Notes under the pieces: model-generated
Databases searched by the model: none
What the model was told of the DNA's origin: nothing
What the model saw: the letters and a program-made list of their open reading frames with translations, nothing else
Translations under genes and position numbers: made by a program
Shown: positions 42,343 to 51,512 of the stretch, piece after piece
Numbering within the stretch: the stretch's first letter is position 1
Layout of the letters: the number at the start of each line of letters is the position of its first letter
NCBI GenBank assembly: GCA_902560045.1
Contig: CACEKJ010000003.1
Location: 25,035 to 89,034, forward strand
DNA: 64,000 nt
Origin: an uncultured Bacteroidota bacterium
GTDB lineage: Bacteria > Bacteroidota > Bacteroidia > Flavobacteriales > Flavobacteriaceae
Direction: 5' to 3'

Positions 42343-43443
42343 TTGGAACTTTTAATATTATTTATTTTTTTAACGATTAGCCTCTCCTTTTTGTGCTCAA
42401 TTTTAGAGGCTGTGTTGCTAAGCATAAACACAACCTTTATTAAAATTGAAATTAAAGAAGGTAAAAAATATGCAAACACGCTATCTAACTTAAAAAAATC
42501 AATCGACGAACCTTTAATAATTATTTTGACGCTCAACACGATAGCCCACACCGTTGGGGCAATCCTTGTTGGGGCCCAAGCTAAAGTGGCTTATTCTGAA
42601 CTTAACCTCGAAAACACTTTCTTGGCAGGCGGAATTTCAGATGATGTATTGGTAGGCATTGTTTCGACGGTCATGACGATTATGATTTTGCTGTTTTCAG
42701 AAATTATTCCAAAAACCATAGGCGCAAAGTATTGGGCTAATTTAGCGAGGTTTACAACCATTGTTCTTTCGTCGATAATCCCCTTGTTTAAATACACAGG
42801 AGTTTTATGGATATTACAAGCATTTACTAAGTCAATTGGAGCCTCAAAAAAAGAGCTCTTTTTTAAAAGAGAAGACATTTCAACTATTGCAGAAATAGCA
42901 AAGGAGGAAGGTATAATCGGAACAAAAGACTCAAACCTTATTAAAAACATTGTAAAACTAAGAAACGTTAGTGTAAAAGAAATCATGACACCTTCTTCTG
43001 TGATGGTTACCGCAGATGCAAATCAGACGATTAACGAGTTTTACCAAAACAACCCAGAGCTTGTCTTTTCAAGAATTCCAATTTTAAATAACGGTAAAAT
43101 TGAAGCATATGTTTTAAAGGATACGATATTAGAAAGTATAATTAACAATAAAGAAAATTTTAAACTAAAAGAAATAAAGCGTACAATTATAATTTCAACA
43201 GAAGGGACAAAAATACCTACGCTTTTTGACAGGTTACTAAAAAAACGCGAACACATTTCATTAGTAATAGACAGTGCAAAAAACACCATAGGAATCGTTA
43301 CTCTAGAAGATATAATTGAAACCATTTTAGGTTATGAAATTGTTGATGAAACAGATATGGTTGACGACATGCAGGTACTTGCAAAAAAAATAGCTTCAAA
43401 TGGAGGGAAGCCCGCGGACTCTACAACTAATGACAGCGAGTAA
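42343..43443 (+). CDS. CNNM/hemolysin-type membrane protein with CBS pair
   Basis: A 366-residue protein. The N-terminal DUF21/CNNM membrane domain (about 1-175) has SFLCSILEAVLLSI, LTLNTIAHTVGA and FSEIIPKTIGAKYW, all family signatures. A CBS-domain pair follows (about 205-340; VKEIMTPSSVM and TIGIVTLEDIIETILG). No C-terminal CorC/HlyC domain is visible, so it is a short form. It probably transports Mg2+ or a similar ion. The start is TTG at 42343. It ends three bases before the convergent lepA end. Confidence 0.88.
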   Translation: MELLILFIFLTISLSFLCSILEAVLLSINTTFIKIEIKEGKKYANTLSNLKKSIDEPLIIILTLNTIAHTVGAILVGAQAKVAYSELNLENTFLAGGISDDVLVGIVSTVMTIMILLFSEIIPKTIGAKYWANLARFTTIVLSSIIPLFKYTGVLWILQAFTKSIGASKKELFFKREDISTIAEIAKEEGIIGTKDSNLIKNIVKLRNVSVKEIMTPSSVMVTADANQTINEFYQNNPELVFSRIPILNNGKIEAYVLKDTILESIINNKENFKLKEIKRTIIISTEGTKIPTLFDRLLKKREHISLVIDSAKNTIGIVTLEDIIETILGYEIVDETDMVDDMQVLAKKIASNGGKPADSTTNDSE

Positions 43444-43446
43444 AGC

Positions 43447-45243
43447 CTAGTCACTTAATTTTAATACTGCCATAAAAGCTTCCTGAGGAATCTCAACACT
43501 TCCAACTTGACGCATTCTCTTTTTACCTTTTTTCTGTTTTTCTAAAAGCTTTCTTTTTCTAGTGATGTCCCCACCATAACATTTTGCTGTAACATCTTTT
43601 CTCAGAGCCTTTATGGTTTCTCTTGCAATAATCTTTGTTCCAATAGCCGCCTGAATAGGAACATCAAACTGTTGTCTAGGGATTAATTCCTTAAGCTTTT
43701 CACAAATCTTTTTTCCTATTCTGTAAGCATTATCAGCATGAATAAGTGCAGAAAGAGCATCCACGGCTTTGGCGTTTAGCAAGATGTCTACCCTTACAAG
43801 CTTTGATTGTTGGAGTCCAATTGGCGAATAGTCAAAAGAAGCATATCCTTTTGACACAGTTTTTAATCTATCATAAAAGTCAAAAACAATTTCTGCCAAA
43901 GGCATATCAAAAACAAGCTCAACCCTTGAAGTTGTTAAATAGGTTTGACTTTTTATAACCCCTCTTTTTTCAATACATAGCGACATTACGTTACCAATGA
44001 AGTCTGATTTTGTTATGATTGAAGCCTTAATAAAGGGCTCCTCAACCCTCTCAAGAAATGACGGGTCGGGCAGATCCGAAGGATTATTTACAAGAATAAT
44101 ATCTTCTGGGTTTTTCTTTGAATATGCGTGATAAGAAACATTAGGAACAGTTGTTATAACTGTCATCCCAAACTCTCTTTCTAGACGTTCTTGAACAATT
44201 TCCATGTGAAGCATTCCAAGAAATCCACAACGAAAACCAAAACCTAATGCCGCTGAGCTTTCAGGAGTAAAAACCAAAGAAGCATCGTTTAACTGCAGCT
44301 TTTCCATGGCACCACGAAGCTCTTCATAATCTTCTGTATCAACAGGGTAAATACCAGCAAAAACCATAGGCTTAACATCCTCAAAACCCGAAACAGCCTC
44401 GAGAGTAGGGTTTTCAAAATCAGTTATTGTATCACCTACTTTTACTTCCTTAGCCTCTTTTATTCCGGTGATTAAATACCCAACATCTCCGGTACAAATT
44501 TCCTGTTTTGGTTTTTGCTTAAGATTAAGCGTTCCAACTTCATCAGCATAATAAGACTTGCCCGTTGCAATGAATTTAATTTTCTGATTCTTTTTTATGG
44601 AACCACTAAGAATTCTAAAATAAGTTTCTATTCCACGAAAAGGATTGTAAACAGAGTCAAAAATTAATGCCTGTAGTGGTTTGTCAGGCTCTCCGCTAGG
44701 CGGCGGCACTCTTTCAATAATAGCAGCTAAAATTTCTTCAATACCAAGCCCTGTTTTTGCGCTGGCAGGAATTACTTCCTCTGCACGACAACCCAACAAA
44801 TCAACAATATCATCTGTTACTTCAGCAGGATTTGCACTTGGAAGATCTACTTTATTTAGAACAGGAATAATTTCCAGATCATTTTCTAAAGCCAAATATA
44901 AATTTGATATAGTCTGAGCTTGGATGCTTTGTGCCGCATCAACAACCAACAAGGCTCCTTCGCAAGCTGCGATCGATCTGGAAACTTCATATGAAAAATC
45001 TACATGACCAGGGGTGTCAATCAGATTTAACACAAAATCTTCACCCTCATGATTCAAATACATTTGAATTGCGTGAGACTTAATGGTAATCCCCCTTTCT
45101 CTTTCAAGATCCATGTTATCTAAAAGCTGGTCTTGTTTTTCGCGATCAGTAATTGCTCCAGTAAACTCTAATAACCTGTCAGCAAGCGTGCTTTTTCCAT
45201 GATCAATATGGGCAATTATGCAAAAATTTCGAATATTTTTCAT
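43447..45243 (-). CDS. lepA: Elongation factor 4 (LepA)
   Basis: A ribosome-associated translational GTPase of 598 residues, standard length. G1 is [14 protein letters not shown] (about 10-23), G3 is [12 protein letters not shown], and G4 is [10 protein letters not shown]. The characteristic LepA C-terminal domain is complete ([19 protein letters not shown]). It has a TATTTTTG -7 box 17 bases before its ATG and is divergent from dus. Confidence 0.98.
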   Translation of the reverse strand: MKNIRNFCIIAHIDHGKSTLADRLLEFTGAITDREKQDQLLDNMDLERERGITIKSHAIQMYLNHEGEDFVLNLIDTPGHVDFSYEVSRSIAACEGALLVVDAAQSIQAQTISNLYLALENDLEIIPVLNKVDLPSANPAEVTDDIVDLLGCRAEEVIPASAKTGLGIEEILAAIIERVPPPSGEPDKPLQALIFDSVYNPFRGIETYFRILSGSIKKNQKIKFIATGKSYYADEVGTLNLKQKPKQEICTGDVGYLITGIKEAKEVKVGDTITDFENPTLEAVSGFEDVKPMVFAGIYPVDTEDYEELRGAMEKLQLNDASLVFTPESSAALGFGFRCGFLGMLHMEIVQERLEREFGMTVITTVPNVSYHAYSKKNPEDIILVNNPSDLPDPSFLERVEEPFIKASIITKSDFIGNVMSLCIEKRGVIKSQTYLTTSRVELVFDMPLAEIVFDFYDRLKTVSKGYASFDYSPIGLQQSKLVRVDILLNAKAVDALSALIHADNAYRIGKKICEKLKELIPRQQFDVPIQAAIGTKIIARETIKALRKDVTAKCYGGDITRKRKLLEKQKKGKKRMRQVGSVEIPQEAFMAVLKLSD

Positions 45244-45260
45244 CTGACAAATTAAGGGTA

Positions 45261-45268
45261 CAAAAATA
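45261..45268 (-). promoter_or_regulatory. -7 promoter element TATTTTTG for lepA
   Basis: An exact TAnnTTTG match on the minus strand, 17 bases before the lepA ATG. Confidence 0.45.
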
Positions 45269-45308
45269 AGTAAAAATTATTGTTATATGCCCATATTAAA
45301 GACTTGGT

Positions 45309-45316
45309 TATCTTTG
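45309..45316 (+). promoter_or_regulatory. -7 promoter element TATCTTTG for dus
   Basis: An exact TAnnTTTG match 19 bases before the dus ATG. Confidence 0.45.
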
Positions 45317-45335
45317 CCAAAACATTTATAATTAA

Positions 45336-46325
45336 ATGGTAAAGATTGGAGATATAGAGTTAGGGAGTTTTCCTCTTCTTTTGGCACCTATGGAAGACGT
45401 GAGCGACCCTCCATTTAGAGCTTTATGCAAAGAAAACGGGGCAGATGTCGTTTATACGGAGTTTATTTCATCAGAAGGATTAATTAGAGATGCAGCAAAA
45501 AGCGTAATCAAACTTGACATATATGAGAAGGAAAGACCTGTAGGGATTCAGATATTTGGAGCCAAGCTGGACTCTATGCTTCAAGCTGTTGATATTGTCG
45601 AAAAGTCAAACCCAGACATAATAGACATTAATTTTGGCTGTCCGGTTAAAAAAGTTGTCTCAAAAGGCGCAGGAGCAGGGATTTTAAAAGACATATGTTT
45701 AATGGAAAGCTTAACTAAAGCCATTGTTGAAAGAACTTCTTTGCCGGTTACAGTGAAAACAAGGCTTGGTTGGGATCATGAATCGATAAAAATTGTTGAA
45801 GTTGCAGAAAGACTTCAAGACATTGGGTGTAAAGCAATAGCAATACATGGACGAACCAGAGCCCAAATGTACAAAGGGGATGCTGATTGGAGTTACATAG
45901 AAAAAGTGAAGAACAATCCAAGAATGCACATTCCCGTTTTTGCCAATGGAGACATTAACACGCCAGAAAGAGCCAAGTTTGTTAGAGACAACTTAGGTTT
46001 AGACGGCGCTATGATTGGAAGAGCATCCATAGGAAACCCTTGGTTTTTTAATGAAGTCAAACACTACTTTGAGACGGGAGAACACAAACCCGCAGTTTCT
46101 ATAAAAGAACGCGCTGCAATTGCAAAAAGACATCTCGAAATGTCTGTTTCTTGGAAGGGAGAAAGGTTAGGTGTTTATGAAACCAGAAGACACTACTCAA
46201 ACTACTTTAAAGGAATTGAAAACTTTAAACCCTTTAGACAAAAATTAGTTACAACTGAAACCTCAAAAGAAGTGTATGAGGTTTTGGACTCTATTGCTGA
46301 GCAGTTTGCGGAATACTCTTTCTGA
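45336..46325 (+). CDS. dusB: tRNA-dihydrouridine synthase (DusB-like)
   Basis: A 329-residue FMN enzyme reducing uridines in the D loop of tRNAs. The start LLLAPMEDVSDPPFRALC is the family signature. The catalytic Cys102 lies in DINFGCPVKKVVSKGAG, with the FMN/TIM-barrel motifs VKTRLGW, AIHGRTRAQMYKG and DGAMIGRASIGNPW following. The assignment to the DusB branch is by overall similarity. Its last 35 bases are shared with the convergent LolC/E-like gene, so both C-termini are constrained. Confidence 0.92.
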   Translation: MVKIGDIELGSFPLLLAPMEDVSDPPFRALCKENGADVVYTEFISSEGLIRDAAKSVIKLDIYEKERPVGIQIFGAKLDSMLQAVDIVEKSNPDIIDINFGCPVKKVVSKGAGAGILKDICLMESLTKAIVERTSLPVTVKTRLGWDHESIKIVEVAERLQDIGCKAIAIHGRTRAQMYKGDADWSYIEKVKNNPRMHIPVFANGDINTPERAKFVRDNLGLDGAMIGRASIGNPWFFNEVKHYFETGEHKPAVSIKERAAIAKRHLEMSVSWKGERLGVYETRRHYSNYFKGIENFKPFRQKLVTTETSKEVYEVLDSIAEQFAEYSF

Positions 46326-47481
46326 CATAAAAAGAAACCGCTAAAGAAGCAATAAATCCAAGAAGAGAGACGGTTCCAAATACAATTATATAATTAATCG
46401 CTTCGATTGATATAGGGTATGGTAAAGATGGAGTGATCATAAATAAAGAAAAATTGGTTTGTAGAATCAGTAAAACAGACCCAATAGCCAACCCAGCAAG
46501 ACAACCAAAAAGTGATATTATCCAGCCTTGATACAGAAATATTTTACCAATTTCCTTTTTGGTTAGACCTAAAACCATCATTGTTTTTAGGTTTTTTCTT
46601 TTTTCTAAAACCATCATTATTAGTGCTCCAAACATATTAAAAAGCGCGACAACAACAATCAATGAAAAAATAAAATATATGGCAACCTCTTCAGTTCTTA
46701 GCATTTTATACAAAGTGCTGTTTTGTTGAACCTTGTCCTCAACCCTAAAGTTTTTGCCGAAAAAACTACTAAGCCCATTTATTTTAGACCGATTTAAAGA
46801 ATTTTCATAAAGACCTATGGAGCTAACCATACCCTTTTTAAGGTCAAAAAGATTTTTCCCAAAATCAAAATCTGTAAACACTAAATTTGAGTTTAGTTCC
46901 TCGTTTAAATTAAAAACACCTGAAACAACAGATTTTCTTGATCTTAAAATATCTTTTTCAGAGAAAACTTGTCCTTTTCCTGGTTTTGGAGAATAAAAAG
47001 TCACAGGGTTTAAAGCGTCATTTACAGCAACACCCAGATCATAAGCAAGCCCCCATCCAATGACAACACCACCTTCATTAACCCAACCCCCATCAGTTAA
47101 AATAGAGTCTATGTTTTTTCTTGGAAACTTTTCATCCACAGCCCTGACTTCAACAATTTGACTAATGTTCTTTACAGAAAAAAGTGCTTTATTTTCAATA
47201 GCCTTGTAATAATAGAAATCATTTTCAGCTAAATAGTCTTGCATTTCTTGAGTGAAAATAAAAGTCTTTCCTTTTTTTGAAGAAATTTTATAATCAGGAG
47301 ACACACTTGAAATGAACTCAAGACTATAGTTTTTAAGCCCACCAAAGCCAGACAAAACAATAATCATTGCCGCAGAGCTCACAATCACCCCTAAGATTGC
47401 AAGAATAGACATGTAGTTTACTGCTGTGTTTTTGCTTTTGGTTAAAAAGTATCTAAACGATATGTATCGAGCAACACTCAA
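46291..47481 (-). CDS. ABC transporter permease, LolC/LolE-like (FtsX domain)
   Basis: A 396-residue inner-membrane protein with the LolC/E layout: one N-terminal helix (about 23-45, SILAILGVIVSSAAMIIVLSG), a long periplasmic domain, then three C-terminal helices in an FtsX domain (about 265-390). The loop EKRKNLKTMMVLGLTKKEI between them is the typical coupling region. It probably works in lipoprotein release to the outer membrane; the ATPase LolD is not here. The start is TTG at 47481, three bases after the rbfA stop. Confidence 0.87.
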   Translation of the reverse strand: MSVARYISFRYFLTKSKNTAVNYMSILAILGVIVSSAAMIIVLSGFGGLKNYSLEFISSVSPDYKISSKKGKTFIFTQEMQDYLAENDFYYYKAIENKALFSVKNISQIVEVRAVDEKFPRKNIDSILTDGGWVNEGGVVIGWGLAYDLGVAVNDALNPVTFYSPKPGKGQVFSEKDILRSRKSVVSGVFNLNEELNSNLVFTDFDFGKNLFDLKKGMVSSIGLYENSLNRSKINGLSSFFGKNFRVEDKVQQNSTLYKMLRTEEVAIYFIFSLIVVVALFNMFGALIMMVLEKRKNLKTMMVLGLTKKEIGKIFLYQGWIISLFGCLAGLAIGSVLLILQTNFSLFMITPSLPYPISIEAINYIIVFGTVSLLGFIASLAVSFYVRKSIPQTAQQ

Positions 47482-47484
47482 AAA

Positions 47485-47847
47485 TTAATTCTTCAATGGG
47501 TTGTCTAACCCCTTTAGTGAGCTTTCGATCTTTTCTATATAATCCAAAGAGTCGTCCAAGAAAAAAATCAATTCAGGAACCTTTCTCAATTGTTTCTTTG
47601 CTTTTTGAGCAACCTCATGCCTTATTCTACTTGAAATTTTTGAAACTTCCGCTAGAATTTGAGTTGACATTTCAGAAGGAAAGATGCTCAGGTATATTTT
47701 GGCTACAGAAAAATCTACAGTAACAGAAACCTTTGTTACGGACAATAGAATTCCGTAGTTACCCTCTTTTTTTATTCTTTTTTGCAATATCTCTGCAATA
47801 TCCTTTTGAAGAAGCTTTGAAACCTTTTTTTGTCTAGTTGTTTCCAT
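47485..47847 (-). CDS. rbfA: Ribosome-binding factor A
   Basis: A 120-residue KH-fold protein needed for 16S rRNA maturation and cold adaptation. The N-terminus METTRQKKVSKLLQKDIAEIL is typical, and the C-terminal VPELIFFLDDSLDYIEKIE matches the conserved end. It is followed by the LolC/E-like gene after three bases and is divergent from the epimerase gene. Confidence 0.93.
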   Translation of the reverse strand: METTRQKKVSKLLQKDIAEILQKRIKKEGNYGILLSVTKVSVTVDFSVAKIYLSIFPSEMSTQILAEVSKISSRIRHEVAQKAKKQLRKVPELIFFLDDSLDYIEKIESSLKGLDNPLKN

Positions 47848-47900
47848 TTCGTAAAATTAGGACATTTACCGGTTTAAACTAAATAAAAATAAATTTAAGC

Positions 47901-47908
47901 TAAATTTG
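47901..47908 (+). promoter_or_regulatory. -7 promoter element TAAATTTG for the epimerase gene
   Basis: An exact TAnnTTTG match ending only four bases before the GTG at 47913, so transcription likely begins at the start codon (leaderless message). Confidence 0.5.
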
Positions 47909-47912
47909 TAAT

Positions 47913-48314
47913 GTGATAAATAAAATTGAACACATAGGCATTGCTGTTACAGACTTAAAAAAATCTGAAGATCTTTTCGAAAAATTACTTGGAAAAAAAC
48001 CTTATAAGAAAGAAGAGGTTGCCTCAGAAGGAGTTGTAACGTCTTTTTTTAAGATTGGAAACCAAAAAATTGAATTATTAAAAGGAAATAATTCGGAATC
48101 GCCTATTCAAAAATTTATCGAAAAAAGAAAGGAGGGTGTTCATCACATTGCCCTACATGTGGATAGTATTCAAAAAGAAGTAGAAAGGCTAGAAAATTTG
48201 GGGTTTGAATTTATTTCAACTATACCAAAAAAAGGGGCAGATAATAAGATGATTGTTTTCTTGCACCCAAAAACAACAAACGGGGTTCTAGTAGAGCTTT
48301 GTGAAGACATTTAA
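47913..48314 (+). CDS. mce: Methylmalonyl-CoA epimerase (VOC family)
   Basis: A 133-residue VOC-fold metalloenzyme interconverting the two forms of methylmalonyl-CoA, linking propionyl-CoA breakdown to succinyl-CoA. The metal-ligand pattern is visible: KIEHIGIAV at the start, KIELLKG, GVHHIALHV and the closing GVLVELCED. The start is GTG at 47913; the overlapping ATG at 47911 is followed at once by a stop. A mutase gene is not in the window. The general VOC fold is certain, the exact substrate less so. Confidence 0.87.
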   Translation: MINKIEHIGIAVTDLKKSEDLFEKLLGKKPYKKEEVASEGVVTSFFKIGNQKIELLKGNNSESPIQKFIEKRKEGVHHIALHVDSIQKEVERLENLGFEFISTIPKKGADNKMIVFLHPKTTNGVLVELCEDI

Positions 48315-48319
48315 GATGT

Positions 48320-48350
48320 TTTGTCATTAGCAAAACATTCATTAATATTG
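48320..48350 (+). promoter_or_regulatory. Promoter of tRNA(CAT): TTTG - 19 bases - TAATATTG
   Basis: A -33 TTTG (48320-48323) and a one-mismatch -7 box TAATATTG (48343-48350) are separated by 19 bases, the best spaced promoter pair I found in the window. The tRNA begins 10 bases later. Confidence 0.5.
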
Positions 48351-48360
48351 CAAACCATTT

Positions 48361-48437
48361 GGTCCTATAGCTCAGTTGGTTAGAGTAGATGACTCATAAT
48401 CATTTGGTCCCTGGTTCGAGCCCAGGTGGGACCACCA
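48361..48437 (+). tRNA. tRNA with CAT anticodon (elongator Met or lysidine-modified Ile)
   Basis: A full cloverleaf: acceptor GGTCCTA with TGGGACC (one T-G pair), D arm GCTCAGTTGGTTAGAGT, anticodon stem GATGA/TCATT with loop CTCATAA giving CAT, and T arm CCTGGTTCGAGCCCAGG. Discriminator is A and the 3' CCA is encoded (48435-48437). It lacks initiator features such as the start CGCGG. Whether it is elongator tRNA-Met or tRNA-Ile2 (C34 modified by TilS) cannot be decided by eye. Confidence 0.93.
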
Positions 48438-48465
48438 AAAAACCCCTCATATGAGGGGTTTTTTT
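48438..48465 (+). terminator. Rho-independent terminator after the tRNA
   Basis: The perfect palindrome AACCCCTCATATGAGGGGTT (48441-48460) is flanked by A and T runs, forming a strong GC-rich hairpin with a small ATAT loop. It also explains a spurious in-frame start at 48451. Confidence 0.88.
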
Positions 48466-48500
48466 ATTAGAGTTCTTTTATTAGGAAGGCTAAAAAAGCC

Positions 48501-48508
48501 TATATTTA
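48501..48508 (+). promoter_or_regulatory. -7-like element TATATTTA for the M3 peptidase gene
   Basis: One mismatch to TAnnTTTG, 23 bases before the ATG at 48532 and downstream of the tRNA terminator, which makes a new promoter necessary here. Confidence 0.35.
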
Positions 48509-48531
48509 CCAATCAATTTAAGATCTACAAA

Positions 48532-50679
48532 ATGAGAAAACTATTTTTAATTTCAGCACTATTACTTATAGTCGGCTGCCAACAACAATCTAACATGGAC
48601 CCAAACATTAATCCATTTTTCCAAGAATGGAACACAGCTTATGAAGTTCCCCCATTTATGGACATAAAAGATGAGCATTATATGCCGGCCTATCAAAAAG
48701 GAATGGAAGAAAATTTATCTGAAATTGATGTAATTGTGAACAATCCAGAAGCACCAACTTTTGCCAATACAATTGAAGAGCTGGAAAGAACAGGAAAGCT
48801 TCTTACAAAAGTAGCTCGCGTGTTTTCTAATTTAGCAAGCTCTAACACAAACCCTAAGCTTCAGGAGTTACAAAGAGAGCTAAGCCCAATGCTTTCTGCA
48901 CACTACGATAAAATCTCATTAAATGAAGGATTGTTTAATCGTGTTGAGGCTATATGGCAAGAAAAAGAATCTCTTGATCTTACAAGTGAACAGCGAAAAC
49001 TATTAGAGGATACAAGAAAGCAGTTTGTAAGAAGCGGGGCATTAATGAGTGAAGAACAAAAAAAGCAAATCACAGAGATTAACTCCAAGATTTCAGGACT
49101 CTCAACTTCTTTTGGCCAGAACCTTTTAGCTGAGACTAACGGATTTGAACTAATTCTTAACCTTTCAGATTTGGATGGGCTATCTGACGGAGTAATTGCT
49201 GCAGCATTGGACGCAGCCTCTCAAAAAATGGAGAAAGCAGAAACAGAGGAAGAAAAGCAAAGTTATAAAGACAAATATGTATTCACCCCCCACAGAAGTA
49301 GTATGTATCCATTTTTAACTGAATCTACACGCCGAGACTTAAGAGAAAAACTTTACAAATCTTATGTCATGCGCGGAGATAATAACAACGAAACAGACAA
49401 CAAAGAAATTGCTGCACAAATTGCGAAGCTAAGAGCTGAAAGAGCACAAATAATGGGATATAAAACCCACGCTCACTTTGTATTAGACGATAACATGCTT
49501 AAAACTCCTGAGGAGGTTTATGATCTTTTAACTAAGTTGTGGAAGCCAGCTGTAAAAAGAGCCAAAGTAGAGGTTGCAGACATGCAAGATGTTGCTGATG
49601 CTGAAGGCCAAAACTTTAAAATTGCAGCATGGGACTGGTGGCACTATTCTGAAAAAGTGCGTAAAGAAAAATATAATCTTGATGAATCTGCAATCAAACC
49701 GTACCTTTCCCTAGACAATGTTTTAAAGGGTGTGTTTAGTACAACAAACAAATTATGGGGATTAAATTTCACGGAAATATTTGACATTGATCTATATCAT
49801 CCAGACGCAAGAGTTTGGGAAGTAACGGATAAAGACGGTAGCCATCTAGGAGTTTTCATTGGAGATTATTTTACCCGCTCTAATAAACGTGGAGGAGCTT
49901 GGATGAGCAGCTTTAAAGGTCAGTCAAATCTTGACGGAAGAGAGCGCCCTATAGTTGTAAACGTATGTAACTTTCCAGCGCCTGTAGGCGATAATCCAGC
50001 GCTGCTAAGTTTTGACAATGTAGTTACTCTTTTTCATGAATTTGGCCACGCCATGCACGGAACACTTACAGACGTTACTTATGGAAGTATGGCAGGAACA
50101 TCTGGACCAAGAGATTTTATCGAACTACCATCACAGTTGCTTGAGCACTGGGCAAGCGAACCCGAAGTGTTAAAATCTTTTGCTACTCACTATGAAACCG
50201 GAGAGCCTATTCCAGACGATTTAATCGAAAAATTATTAAATGCGTCTAAGTTTAATCAAGGCTTTATTAACACAGAATATTTAGCAGCTTCTCTATTGGA
50301 TATGGATTGGCATACAATTTCTGCAGAAGAAGACCTCAAAGATGCAAACAGATTTGAATCTCAATCTATGAAAAAAGTTGGTTTAATTGATGAAATTGCA
50401 CCAAGATACCGAACTACTTATTTTGCTCATATTTTTTCAGGAGGATACTCTTCAGGTTATTACAGCTATGTTCACGCGGCAGTACTTGACTCCGATGCCT
50501 TTGAAGCTTTTAAAGAAGCTGGAGATGTTTTTGACCCAAATCTTTCTTCAAAACTTAGATCTACAATATATTCAAAAGGATCAACCGAAGAAGCAATGGA
50601 CTTGTTTGTTCAATTTAGGGGAAGAAAAGCGGAAATAGGACCGCTCTTAAAAGTTAGAGGTTTAGACGGTTCGGAATAA
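48532..50679 (+). CDS. M3 family peptidyl-dipeptidase lipoprotein (Dcp-like)
   Basis: A 715-residue zinc peptidase of the thimet/Dcp family with a lipoprotein signal (MRKLFLISALLLIVGCQQQ, lipid Cys 16). The catalytic motif is TLFHEFGHAMHG (HExxH near residue 502), with WDWWHYSEKVRKEKY and SGGYSSGYYSYVHA as conserved M3 blocks. Most Dcp enzymes are soluble; here membrane anchoring suggests periplasmic breakdown of oligopeptides. I use the ATG at 48532 because the longer frame from 48451 begins inside the tRNA terminator. Confidence 0.93.
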   Translation: MRKLFLISALLLIVGCQQQSNMDPNINPFFQEWNTAYEVPPFMDIKDEHYMPAYQKGMEENLSEIDVIVNNPEAPTFANTIEELERTGKLLTKVARVFSNLASSNTNPKLQELQRELSPMLSAHYDKISLNEGLFNRVEAIWQEKESLDLTSEQRKLLEDTRKQFVRSGALMSEEQKKQITEINSKISGLSTSFGQNLLAETNGFELILNLSDLDGLSDGVIAAALDAASQKMEKAETEEEKQSYKDKYVFTPHRSSMYPFLTESTRRDLREKLYKSYVMRGDNNNETDNKEIAAQIAKLRAERAQIMGYKTHAHFVLDDNMLKTPEEVYDLLTKLWKPAVKRAKVEVADMQDVADAEGQNFKIAAWDWWHYSEKVRKEKYNLDESAIKPYLSLDNVLKGVFSTTNKLWGLNFTEIFDIDLYHPDARVWEVTDKDGSHLGVFIGDYFTRSNKRGGAWMSSFKGQSNLDGRERPIVVNVCNFPAPVGDNPALLSFDNVVTLFHEFGHAMHGTLTDVTYGSMAGTSGPRDFIELPSQLLEHWASEPEVLKSFATHYETGEPIPDDLIEKLLNASKFNQGFINTEYLAASLLDMDWHTISAEEDLKDANRFESQSMKKVGLIDEIAPRYRTTYFAHIFSGGYSSGYYSYVHAAVLDSDAFEAFKEAGDVFDPNLSSKLRSTIYSKGSTEEAMDLFVQFRGRKAEIGPLLKVRGLDGSE

Positions 50680-50720
50680 TAAATTTAAAAGAACCTTATA
50701 GAAATATTCCTTTAATCTTT

Positions 50721-51467
50721 ATGAGTTTTTTCAGAGCTATTTTATTTTTTACCCTTTTCTTGGTAAGCTCAAGTTTGTATTCTCATAATCCAGAAGACTT
50801 TGTCATCGCTGAAATAGAGCGCGGACAAATGATTTTTGAAAACGAACAAATTGCAGCTGAATATGGGGCAGCCTTAAAAAGGCAAAGAGCTCGTCGTTTG
50901 GCAGCAATGCCTTTTTATAAAAAGTTTTACATTTTTGTAAAGGCAGGGTTTGAACACATTATTCCCGAAGGCGTTGACCATATTCTTTTTGTATTGGGGT
51001 TGTTTTTTTCATGCATTACTTTTCGTTCATTGCTATGGCAAGTAACAGCCTTCACGGTTGCACACAGCATTACATTAGTTCTGGCAGCACAAGGATTAGT
51101 TCAGCTTAGGGGAGATATTGTAGAAGCCATAATTGCACTATCAATTGTTTGGGTTGCTGTTGAAAACTGTTTATATAAAGAAACAAGTAAGTCGAGATAT
51201 TGGGTTGTTTTTGGATTTGGCCTATTACACGGTTTAGGTTTTGCAGCACTATTGACTCAGTATGGGCTCCCAAAAGACAATTTTATTTCATTGTTGTTAG
51301 CATTTAATTTGGGAGTAGAGTTTGGACAATTAGCTGTCTTGCTTATTGCATTCGTTTTAATTAGGATAATATTAAAGAAAGACTGGTATAGCAATGAAAT
51401 TAAAATTCCTGCCTCACTAATAATTGCAGCTGTAGGCTTATTTTGGTTTATTGAAAGAGTTTTTTAA
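50721..51467 (+). CDS. HupE/UreJ-type membrane protein
   Basis: A 248-residue protein with an N-terminal signal-like helix and about six further membrane segments. The core motif IPEGVDHILFVLGLFFS (about 79-95) and the helix VTAFTVAHSITLVLAAQGL, with conserved Asp/His, match the HupE/UreJ_2 family linked to nickel or cobalt uptake. No hydrogenase or urease genes are nearby, so the substrate is open. It follows the M3 gene by 41 bases and precedes a DoxX-like gene by 45. Confidence 0.82.
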   Translation: MSFFRAILFFTLFLVSSSLYSHNPEDFVIAEIERGQMIFENEQIAAEYGAALKRQRARRLAAMPFYKKFYIFVKAGFEHIIPEGVDHILFVLGLFFSCITFRSLLWQVTAFTVAHSITLVLAAQGLVQLRGDIVEAIIALSIVWVAVENCLYKETSKSRYWVVFGFGLLHGLGFAALLTQYGLPKDNFISLLLAFNLGVEFGQLAVLLIAFVLIRIILKKDWYSNEIKIPASLIIAAVGLFWFIERVF

Positions 51468-51512
51468 GCTAAAACTATAGCAAAACCTGTTTGTTTTATT
51501 AAATTTAATTCT

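Noticed and set aside
48451..48531. N-terminal extension of the M3 peptidase
   Set aside because: The extension would be translated from the tRNA terminator hairpin and would bury the lipoprotein signal peptide, which starts at 48532.
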